The position numbers and the translations under genes were made by a program. The notes beneath the pieces are model-generated. The model did not search any database, had not been told where the DNA came from, and worked only from the letters and a program-made list of their open reading frames with translations. A stretch of DNA of 12,963 bases from Streptomyces griseus (GTDB taxonomy: Bacteria; Bacteroidota; Bacteroidia; Chitinophagales; Chitinophagaceae): assembly GCA_943323705.2 (NCBI GenBank), contig CALPIT020000049.1, forward strand, positions 1-12,963, given 5' to 3'. Of the stretch, positions 5,991 through 12,839 are shown one piece after another. Every line of letters starts with the position of its first letter. The first letter of the stretch is position 1.

Positions 5991-7406
5991 ATGAAAATAG
6001 AACAAATTTATACCGGCTGTTTGGCTCAAGGAGCTTATTATATAACATCTAATGGAGAAGCTGCTATCATTGATCCTTTAAGAGAAACGGCTCCTTACAT
6101 TGATAGACTTCAAAAAGATGGAGTGAAACTAAAGTACATTTTTGAAACGCATTTTCATGCTGATTTTGTAAGCGGTCATTTGGATCTTAGTAAAAAAACA
6201 GGCGCTGCAATTGTATACGGGCCTACTGCCGCTCCAGCATTTGATTGCATCATCGCAAAAGATAATCAGGAATTTAAAATTGGAGATATTACAATTGTGG
6301 CTTTGCATACACCAGGACATACTATGGAAAGCACAACCTATTTACTAAAAGATGAATCCGGTAAAGATCATTGCATTTTCAGTGGAGATACCTTGTTTTT
6401 AGGAGATGTTGGCCGTCCGGATTTAGCTCAAAAAGCGGCACACATGACGCAGGAAGAATTGGCAGGTATGTTATATGATAGTTTAACGACTAAAATCATG
6501 CCATTATCAGACGACGTAATTGTGTATCCTGCTCATGGCGCGGGAAGTGCCTGTGGCAAAAACATGATGAAAGAAACAGTGGATAGTTTGGGCAATCAGA
6601 AAAAAATGAATTACGCATTAAACCAGCCCAACAAGGAAGCTTTTGTAAAAGCTGTAACTGAAGGGTTATTGGCACCTCCAGGATATTTCGGATTAAATGT
6701 AGCCATGAATAAACAAGGATACGAAAGCTTCGAAACCGTTTTGAATAATGGCATGCGAGCTCTTACTCCAGATGAATTTGAGGCCGCTGCCGAAAATACA
6801 AATGCGTTGATTTTAGATACTCGTTCCAATCAGGTTTTTTATAAAGGATTTATTCCTCAATCCATTAACATCGGATTAGATGGAGATTTTGCCCCTTGGG
6901 TTGGCGCTTTAATTATGAATGTAAAGCAACCATTGTTACTGGTAACAGAAGCTGGAATGGAAGAAGAAGCGGTTACTCGTTTAAGTCGTGTTGGATTTGA
7001 TAATATCATTGGCCATTTAAAAGGAGGCTTTAACGCGTGGTTGCAATCTGGTAAAGAAGCTGATGTCGTAAACCGAATTACATCACAACAATTTGCAACA
7101 AATGTTCAAATAGGAACAGATAAAGTTATAGATATTCGTAAAGAAACAGAGTATGCTGCTGAACATGTATCAGAAGCTTTCAACCGCCCATTAAGTAATA
7201 TCAATGATTGGGTTAAAGACATCAATCCAGAAGAGCATTTTTTTATTCACTGTGCCGGTGGATATAGAAGTATGATTGCTTCTAGTATTTTACAAGCCAG
7301 AGGCTATCGAAATTTTACAGAAGTTGCTGGTGGGTTTAAAGCAATATCAGAAACGAATGTTCCAAAAACAGACTTCGTTTGTCAAAGTAAATTATTGCAA
7401 GCTTAA
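5991..7406 (+). CDS. Three-domain persulfide dioxygenase-sulfurtransferase (CstB-like: MBL + pseudo-rhodanese + rhodanese)
   Basis: This 471-residue protein has an N-terminal metallo-beta-lactamase-fold domain (about 1-230) with THFHADFVSGH (H54, H56, D58, H63), H110 (TPGH), D133 (SGDTLF) and H182 (PAHG), the mononuclear iron pattern of ETHE1-type persulfide dioxygenases. A first rhodanese-like domain (about 257-355) has LLLVTEAGMEEEA where a catalytic Cys loop is expected, so it is inactive. The second (about 363-455) has an intact C421-AGGYRS loop. This order matches staphylococcal CstB, which oxidises low-molecular-weight persulfides to sulfite and can form thiosulfate. It should be cytosolic. 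Its stop codon overlaps the start of the MFS gene (TAATG). Expression is probably driven from the dyad-containing promoter upstream. Substrate thiol is unknown. Confidence 0.9.
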   Translation: MKIEQIYTGCLAQGAYYITSNGEAAIIDPLRETAPYIDRLQKDGVKLKYIFETHFHADFVSGHLDLSKKTGAAIVYGPTAAPAFDCIIAKDNQEFKIGDITIVALHTPGHTMESTTYLLKDESGKDHCIFSGDTLFLGDVGRPDLAQKAAHMTQEELAGMLYDSLTTKIMPLSDDVIVYPAHGAGSACGKNMMKETVDSLGNQKKMNYALNQPNKEAFVKAVTEGLLAPPGYFGLNVAMNKQGYESFETVLNNGMRALTPDEFEAAAENTNALILDTRSNQVFYKGFIPQSINIGLDGDFAPWVGALIMNVKQPLLLVTEAGMEEEAVTRLSRVGFDNIIGHLKGGFNAWLQSGKEADVVNRITSQQFATNVQIGTDKVIDIRKETEYAAEHVSEAFNRPLSNINDWVKDINPEEHFFIHCAGGYRSMIASSILQARGYRNFTEVAGGFKAISETNVPKTDFVCQSKLLQA

Positions 7407-8665
7407 TGCTCCAAAATACAACATACGTAAGTGGGTTATCTCAAAATAAATTACAATTTATTTTGCTGGTATTGGTCAATGCTTTTGTTGGAGGTATGGT
7501 TGGACTAGAACGCGTAATCCTACCGGAATTTGCAAAATCATCGTTTGGAATTGATGCAACTTTTGCAATCATGAGTTTTGTTATGGCATTTGGTATCAGT
7601 AAAGCTGTTAGTAATTATAGCGTTGCCAAACTCACTAAAAAGTATAGCCGAAAAAATATTTTGATTTTGGGCTGGTTATTTGCCATTCCGGTTCCCTTTA
7701 TATTAATGTATGCACCAAGTTGGAATTGGGTGATTTTTGCAAACATACTTTTAGGAATCAATCAAGGACTATCTTGGAGTACAACTGTGATTATGAAAAT
7801 TGATCTGGTGGGCAGCAAAAACAGAGGCCTTGCTATGGGAATTAACGAATTTGCAGGATACCTATCTGTTGGATTAGCATCATATTTATCCAGTAGCATC
7901 GCTGCCACTTATGGGTTTCATATGTTTCCTTTTATTCCCGGAATTATTTTTGTCTTTATGGGCTTGATGATTTCCATATTATTAATAAAGGATACCACAC
8001 ATTTTGTGCATGAAGAAAGTCGTTTTAGCAATGTCGCCATTTTGAAAAATGTATGGCTCGATACTTCCTGGCGACATAAAAATATCAGTACTGTTTCAGT
8101 CAACGGTTTGATTAATAATATGAATGATGCTGTTGTATGGGTTTTGCTGCCAATGCTTTTGATAAACAGGGGATTTAGTATCATACAAATTGGAGTCATT
8201 GCTGGAATTTATCCTTCAGTTTGGGGACTTTCGCAATTATTCACAGGGAAATTAGGTGATCGCTTTTGTAAAAAACAAATGATTACTTTGGGAATGTTGA
8301 TGCAATCTGTCTCTATTGTTGTGTTGGCTTTTTCATCAAATTGGGAATTACTCATCATCGCATCGATAGTATTAGGATTGGGAACGGGATTGGTATATCC
8401 AAATTTTTTAACTGTTATTGCCGAAAATTCACATCCCACACAACGTGCTGAAACACTCAGTATTTTTAGGTTTTGGCGCGATAGTGGATATGTAGTTGGC
8501 GCTTTGTTTGCTTCTTTTCTGTCATCTCAAATTGGATTGATGTATACAATTTTTGTGATGGGGATCATTACCGGTGCCGCAGGATTTTATGCTCATTTTA
8601 GAATGTGTTGTACATTGAAAAAATGGTGGAAAGATTCAGAATGTATGACCATACCTGCATATTGA
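7406..8665 (+). CDS. MFS transporter translationally coupled to the CstB-like enzyme
   Basis: This 419-residue protein has about twelve hydrophobic segments in two halves and an MFS-like loop 2-3 (NYSVAKLTKKYSRKN, with the equivalent GKLGDRFCKKQ in the second half). I cannot assign substrate from sequence. Its ATG shares a base with the preceding stop codon, so its synthesis is tied to the persulfide dioxygenase; export of sulfite, thiosulfate or another sulfur oxidation product is a reasonable inference. The C-terminal tail after the last helix carries three cysteines (C401, C402, C413) in a basic, Trp-rich stretch, unusual for an MFS tail and possibly reactive with sulfane sulfur or metal. 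It is the last gene before a 172-base gap. Confidence 0.85.
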   Translation: MLQNTTYVSGLSQNKLQFILLVLVNAFVGGMVGLERVILPEFAKSSFGIDATFAIMSFVMAFGISKAVSNYSVAKLTKKYSRKNILILGWLFAIPVPFILMYAPSWNWVIFANILLGINQGLSWSTTVIMKIDLVGSKNRGLAMGINEFAGYLSVGLASYLSSSIAATYGFHMFPFIPGIIFVFMGLMISILLIKDTTHFVHEESRFSNVAILKNVWLDTSWRHKNISTVSVNGLINNMNDAVVWVLLPMLLINRGFSIIQIGVIAGIYPSVWGLSQLFTGKLGDRFCKKQMITLGMLMQSVSIVVLAFSSNWELLIIASIVLGLGTGLVYPNFLTVIAENSHPTQRAETLSIFRFWRDSGYVVGALFASFLSSQIGLMYTIFVMGIITGAAGFYAHFRMCCTLKKWWKDSECMTIPAY

Positions 8666-8692
8666 AATAAAAAGTCGAATTACCTTTTGAAT

Positions 8693-8706
8693 GTAACCTA
8701 TGTTAC
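8693..8706. promoter_or_regulatory. CRP/FNR-type dyad, site 3 (trxA promoter)
   Basis: GTAAC-CTAT-GTTAC is a perfect 5-4-5 dyad, differing from site 1 only in one spacer base. A weak -7-like TAACTTCA starts at 8729, with TTCA 33.5 bases from the dyad centre. The implied leader of about 100 bases contains a CCATAA/TTATGG hairpin (8771-8792). Confidence 0.55.
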
Positions 8707-8837
8707 TTAAAAAAGTAAAAGCATACTGTAACTTCAGTAAGTAGTAGTAAATGTGAAATCAAATCAAGTTCCATAATTATTATTTCTTATGGAGGTTTAC
8801 TGGGTGGTTTATTTTTTAAACAATTAAAAAAAAAGTT

Positions 8838-9137
8838 ATGACGTTTAATCAAATCATACAATCAGAAAAACCGGTACTCGTTGATTTTTTTGCTGAGTGG
8901 TGCGGTCCATGTAAAATGATGGCGCCCATTTTAAAAGATGTAAAGTATGAAATTGGAGAGTCTGCAACTATTTTAAAAGTAGATGTAGATAAAAATCCTC
9001 AAGCTGCGCAACAATTTCAAGTTCAAGGTGTGCCAACATTAATTCTATTTAGAAAAGGAGAAGTTTTATGGCGTCAAAGTGGAGTTGTTCAAAAAAACGG
9101 ATTGGTTGGTGTAATCAATAAGTTTATTCAAAAATAA
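8838..9137 (+). CDS. trxA: Thioredoxin
   Basis: This 99-residue cytosolic thioredoxin has the active site W21-C22-G-P-C25-K and the cis-proline loop GVPTLILF. It is slightly shorter than E. coli TrxA but has a complete fold. It opens the second sulfur transcription unit and is followed 45 bases later by a rhodanese. Thioredoxins accept or reduce persulfide sulfur from rhodaneses, and also recycle ArsC-type arsenate reductases, so this one could serve both blocks; that link is inference. A dyad-containing promoter lies about 130 bases upstream. Confidence 0.95.
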   Translation: MTFNQIIQSEKPVLVDFFAEWCGPCKMMAPILKDVKYEIGESATILKVDVDKNPQAAQQFQVQGVPTLILFRKGEVLWRQSGVVQKNGLVGVINKFIQK

Positions 9138-9182
9138 TTTTCGCAAATTTCAATATTCATTAAACATTAAAAATTAAACAGT

Positions 9183-9494
9183 ATGAGTTTTCTAAACAAT
9201 TTATTTGGAAGTCAACCGACTACTAATTTAAAGTCAATCATCGATGAAGGTGCTTATTTGGTAGACGTAAGAACGGCTGCTGAATATGCAGAAGGTCATG
9301 TAAACGGTTCAGTAAATATTCCGTTGGATTCGATTGCAAATAATTTGCAACAGTTTTCGGATAAAAAAAACATAATCGTTTTTTGCAGAAGTGGAAACCG
9401 CAGCGGACAAGCAAAAGTGATTTTAGAAAACAATGGGATAAAAAATGTCACCAACGGTGGGACGTGGCAAGATGTAAATAAATTTGTATCATGA
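9183..9494 (+). CDS. Single-domain cytosolic rhodanese
   Basis: This 103-residue sulfurtransferase has the DVRTAAEYAEGHVNGSVNIP entry motif (28-47) and active loop C68-RSGNRS. No signal peptide is present. Such GlpE/PspE-size rhodaneses move sulfane sulfur from thiosulfate or persulfides to thiols or thioredoxin. Its TGA overlaps the next ATG (ATGA at 9491-9494), so it is translationally coupled to the lipoprotein rhodanese. Both carry the same CRSGNR loop, suggesting a duplication followed by different localisation. Confidence 0.93.
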   Translation: MSFLNNLFGSQPTTNLKSIIDEGAYLVDVRTAAEYAEGHVNGSVNIPLDSIANNLQQFSDKKNIIVFCRSGNRSGQAKVILENNGIKNVTNGGTWQDVNKFVS

Positions 9495-9862
9495 GTAAAT
9501 CAATAGTAGGCTTAATTTTATTTTTATCGTTATTTTTTGTCAGTTGCTCCAATTCTTCAAAAGAAAAAAAATTACAAAAGCAATCGAATCGAATTTCGTA
9601 TTCAACATCTTCAGCTGATAAAGAAATTATTGTAGATGTGCGTACCCACGAAGAATGGATTGAGGATGGACATGCGGTTTGTGCCGTTAATTTTCCATTG
9701 GATGAACTAACCAATCATATCGATACACTTAAACAATTTAAAAAGGTGGTATTAGTTTGCAGAAGTGGCAATAGGGCAGAACAGGCAAAAAATATGTTGA
9801 AAGATGAGGGACTTGACAATATTGAAAATGGGGGCGCATGGACTAACAGTATATGCCCATAA
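9491..9862 (+). CDS. Lipoprotein rhodanese (envelope sulfurtransferase)
   Basis: This 123-residue protein begins with a lipoprotein signal peptide (IVGLILFLSLFFVSC) with lipidated C19, then a polar linker (about 20-44) and a rhodanese domain with DVRTHEEWIEDGH (49-61) and active loop C90-RSGNRA. It should be anchored to the inner or outer membrane, facing the periplasm. Overlap with the cytosolic rhodanese gene by four bases implies a matched pair working on both sides of the inner membrane. A periplasmic partner for the TsdA-like cytochrome or the thiosulfate transporter is a plausible role. Confidence 0.9.
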   Translation: MSKSIVGLILFLSLFFVSCSNSSKEKKLQKQSNRISYSTSSADKEIIVDVRTHEEWIEDGHAVCAVNFPLDELTNHIDTLKQFKKVVLVCRSGNRAEQAKNMLKDEGLDNIENGGAWTNSICP

Positions 9863-9887
9863 TTTACCATCACGTTAATTAGTCTTT

Positions 9888-10727
9888 ATGTATACACTTA
9901 AAATTCTTATTCCTACAGATTTTTCGGTTCAGGCTGAATTTGGATATCTCATGGTAAAAAAACTGGAAGAGAAAATTCCTGTTGAAATTCATTTTCTTCA
10001 TGTTCTTTCTGTTCCAGATACCGTAACCATGGATGCAAATGGAGATATCCAAACTTGCGGTGAAATAGATGTGAATTATGTCAAACAACAGAAAGCAATT
10101 GCATTGCGTAATTTGGTGAATATAAAATTACTTTATGGCAATCAAATTAAAACACATTTGTTATTAGGTAAAATAACAGATGCCATTATTGACTTTTCTG
10201 AATTACATCATTTTGATTTAATTGTAATGGGTACCAAAGGTGCCTGGGGCTTGAAAGAAAAACTGTCAGGATCTGAAACACAAATGATTGCAAGGCGTTC
10301 CAAAATTCCCTTACTATCTTTAATGTGTGATCGCTCAGATTTGCAGATCAACAACATGCTGATGGTTCATGATTTCAATAATCCTCAAGAAGAAAAATTG
10401 GATCTTTTGCATAAATTCATCAAAGTATTTAATATACAATTACATTTTTTACAAATCATCGGTAATGATTCAATAAAAAAAGAAGCTGATATTGAAGCGG
10501 ATATGGCAAAATTTGCAGCGTTAAACAATATAGAACAATATGATACCCATATCATAAAAGACCAACAGATTGAATTAGGCGTAGTGCATTTCAATCAAAT
10601 GAATAATATGGATGTTGTTTGTATTGGCACACATGGAAAGGGAAGTGTATTTCATAAAAGTGCAACAGAAAAATTGATCAATCATCTTTTTAAACCCATT
10701 ATTTCATTTCAATTACAACAAGCTTAA
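9888..10727 (+). CDS. Tandem universal stress protein (UspA-like, two domains)
   Basis: This 279-residue protein has two Usp domains. The first (1 to about 145) starts ILIPTDFS and has a complete ATP-binding signature, G115-x2-G118-x9-G128-S129, in GTKGAWGLKEKLSGSET. The second (about 155-279) has a related but degraded version, GTHGKGSVFHKSATEKL (247-263), lacking the last Gly. Tandem Usps of this type are common in Bacteroidota stress and anaerobic regulons. It lies 25 bases after the lipoprotein rhodanese and 10 bases before the YeeE pair, so it is in the sulfur operon. Its role there is unknown. Confidence 0.9.
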   Translation: MYTLKILIPTDFSVQAEFGYLMVKKLEEKIPVEIHFLHVLSVPDTVTMDANGDIQTCGEIDVNYVKQQKAIALRNLVNIKLLYGNQIKTHLLLGKITDAIIDFSELHHFDLIVMGTKGAWGLKEKLSGSETQMIARRSKIPLLSLMCDRSDLQINNMLMVHDFNNPQEEKLDLLHKFIKVFNIQLHFLQIIGNDSIKKEADIEADMAKFAALNNIEQYDTHIIKDQQIELGVVHFNQMNNMDVVCIGTHGKGSVFHKSATEKLINHLFKPIISFQLQQA

Positions 10728-10737
10728 ATAATTTAAA

Positions 10738-11295
10738 ATGAACGATTTTATTACACAAACATGGTCGTGGTGGTTTTCTGGAATAGTCATTTCCGCTATC
10801 ATGTTTTTTCTTATTTATTTCGGACAATCATTTGGATTTTCTTCTAATCTGAGAACCATCTGTGCCGCTTCAGGAGTTGGGAAAAAAATTAAATTTTTCG
10901 ATTTCAATTGGAAGTCACAGATTTGGAACATCATGTTTTTGTTGGGCGCGATTATTGGTGGTTTTATTGCGAAACAATTTTTATCAAATGATGTGCCCGT
11001 GCAAATTTCAACATCAACTATACAAGATTTAGCCAAGTTACATATTGCAGCACCTACTTCTTTGCAACCAGTTGAGTTATTTAGCTGGGATGCTGTTTTT
11101 TCAATTAAAGGGTTTTTAATATTAGCCTTTGGCGGTTTTTTAGTTGGGTTTGGCTCACGTTACGCGGGAGGTTGTACTTCTGGTCATGCAATCAGTGGAT
11201 TATCTGATTTACAATTGCCGTCATTGATTGCCGTTGTTGGATTTTTTATAGGAGGGTTATTGATGACGCATTTTATTTTGCCTTTAATTTTTTAA
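10738..11295 (+). CDS. YeeE/YedE-family (thiosulfate/sulfur transport) N-half protein
   Basis: This 185-residue membrane protein of the Sulf_transp family has about five hydrophobic helices, with key segments LRTICAASG (38-46) and GFGSRYAGGCTSGHAISGLS (137-156). The E. coli/Spirochaeta YeeE (TsuA) thiosulfate transporter is about twice this length and passes thiosulfate along three conserved cysteines; this protein contributes C42 and C146. The remaining half is the next gene, which overlaps by one base (TAATG). The two probably form a single transporter. Confidence 0.88.
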   Translation: MNDFITQTWSWWFSGIVISAIMFFLIYFGQSFGFSSNLRTICAASGVGKKIKFFDFNWKSQIWNIMFLLGAIIGGFIAKQFLSNDVPVQISTSTIQDLAKLHIAAPTSLQPVELFSWDAVFSIKGFLILAFGGFLVGFGSRYAGGCTSGHAISGLSDLQLPSLIAVVGFFIGGLLMTHFILPLIF

Positions 11296-11711
11296 TGATG
11301 AAACTAATTAAATTTATTTTGCTCGGTATTGTTTTTGGAATCGTAATGTCCAAATCCGAAGCTGTTTCCTGGTTTAGAATTCAGGAGATGTTTAGATTCC
11401 AATCTTTTCATATGTACGGAATAATAGGCACCGCTGTTGCACTAGGTGTGTTGGGCGTTGCTTTAATCAAACGATTTAAAATTCGTGATTTCCAGGGGAA
11501 TCCGATTGTTTTTTATCCTAAAGAAAAATCATTTATTCGATATATTTTGGGCGGAATTATTTTTGGATTAGGTTGGGCTCTAAGTGGATCTTGCCCAGGC
11601 CCAATGGTCGTTAATATCGGGTATGGATTTTTTGCATTGATTATTGTTTTTCTATTTGCTATATTCGGCACGTTTATATACGGAGTCATTAAAGACAAAT
11701 TGCCACATTAA
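11295..11711 (+). CDS. YeeE/YedE-family (thiosulfate/sulfur transport) C-half protein
   Basis: This 138-residue membrane protein has about four hydrophobic helices and the motif GLGWALSGSCPGPMVVNIG (91-109), carrying its only cysteine, C100. Together with C42 and C146 of the preceding gene this makes three cysteines, the number used in the YeeE thiosulfate relay. A second ATG follows immediately at 11298; either start fits, the first overlapping the upstream stop. I infer an obligate two-subunit transporter for thiosulfate or related sulfur species. Confidence 0.88.
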   Translation: MMKLIKFILLGIVFGIVMSKSEAVSWFRIQEMFRFQSFHMYGIIGTAVALGVLGVALIKRFKIRDFQGNPIVFYPKEKSFIRYILGGIIFGLGWALSGSCPGPMVVNIGYGFFALIIVFLFAIFGTFIYGVIKDKLPH

Positions 11712-11726
11712 TCTTATTGTTTTATT

Positions 11727-12818
11727 ATGGATAATACACAAAATAAAGAGCAGGAAAATGAACAATTAATTACTGTTATTAATAAATTATTGTTGATAAT
11801 TATTGTTTTGCTTATAGGAATTGTATCAGTTCCTATTGTCATTTATTTTAGCAATCAACCAGATGAAGTTTCAAAAAATACAACATCTACAACTGTTTTA
11901 TCTCTTTCATCAGAAAAACTATATTGGGAAGCTCCCGATGTAGAAAGTGTTACTGATAAAAAATTGAAAGAATCTATTTCCTATGGCAAAGAGTTGATTG
12001 CACACACTTCAAAATATTTAGGCCCCAAAGGATCTGTATTACAAATGAGTAATGGGTTGAATTGTCAAAATTGTCATTTGGATGCAGGCACAAGAGTGTG
12101 GGGGAATAATTATGGTTCCGTTGCTTCTTTGTATCCAAAGTTTAGAGCAAGAAGTGGCGCAATTGAAAATTTATATAAGCGTGTAAACGATTGTTTTCAA
12201 AGGAGTTTAAATGGCATTGCACTTGACACAAATGGCAAAGAAATGCAGGCAATTGAGGCGTATATAAATTTCCTTGGCTCTAATGTTGAAAAAGGGAAAA
12301 AAGCTGAAGGTTCTGGTTTTAAAGATTTGGCTTTTTTGGATAGAGCTGCCAATCCTGAAATTGGAAAATCTGTTTACATAAGCAAATGTCAAAGTTGTCA
12401 TCAGGAAAATGGCCAAGGTGTTTTTAATGCCGACCAATCTGAGTATACCTATCCGGCATTATGGGGCGAACATAGTTTTAATGATGGCGCTGGGTTATAT
12501 CGAATCAGCAATTTTGCTAAGTATGTAAAATACAATATGCCTCAAGGCGTGAATTATCAAAACCCGATGTTGAGTGATGAAGAAGCATGGGATGTTGCTG
12601 CATATGTTATTTCTAGAAATAGGCCTCACATCAATGTTCCAAAGGATTGGCCAGACATTTCAAAGAAACCAATTGATCATCCTTTTGGACCTTATGCAGA
12701 TTCTTTCTCAGCTGTTCAACATAAATTTGGCCCATTCAAACCGATAGCTTTTGCACAGAAAAAAAAGGAACAGGCTGTTAAAGATGCAAAAGACAAAACT
12801 AAAATCTCATCTAAATAA
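11727..12818 (+). CDS. tsdA: Membrane-anchored diheme cytochrome c, TsdA-like thiosulfate dehydrogenase / tetrathionate reductase
   Basis: This 363-residue protein has a single uncleaved-looking transmembrane anchor (about 20-42), a linker, and two heme c sites: C113-QN-C116-H117 and C221-QS-C224-H225. The first is followed by HLDAGT and, 39 residues after H117, by RVNDC156FQRS, the place where TsdA uses a cysteine as distal ligand of the catalytic heme. For heme 2, M271 (YNMPQG) is the likely distal ligand, 46 residues after H225. TsdA joins two thiosulfates to tetrathionate or does the reverse, outside the cytoplasm. The lysine-rich C-terminal tail (about 345-363) is unusual. It follows the YeeE pair by 15 bases, so it is in the same operon. 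Confidence 0.85.
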   Translation: MDNTQNKEQENEQLITVINKLLLIIIVLLIGIVSVPIVIYFSNQPDEVSKNTTSTTVLSLSSEKLYWEAPDVESVTDKKLKESISYGKELIAHTSKYLGPKGSVLQMSNGLNCQNCHLDAGTRVWGNNYGSVASLYPKFRARSGAIENLYKRVNDCFQRSLNGIALDTNGKEMQAIEAYINFLGSNVEKGKKAEGSGFKDLAFLDRAANPEIGKSVYISKCQSCHQENGQGVFNADQSEYTYPALWGEHSFNDGAGLYRISNFAKYVKYNMPQGVNYQNPMLSDEEAWDVAAYVISRNRPHINVPKDWPDISKKPIDHPFGPYADSFSAVQHKFGPFKPIAFAQKKKEQAVKDAKDKTKISSK

Positions 12819-12839
12819 ATCGCACAAAATAAAAATGCC

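Noticed and set aside
8728..8741. GTAAC-TTCA-GTAAG as a fourth CRP/FNR-like site
   Set aside because: The right half-site is not an inverted match, and it overlaps the likely -7 element.
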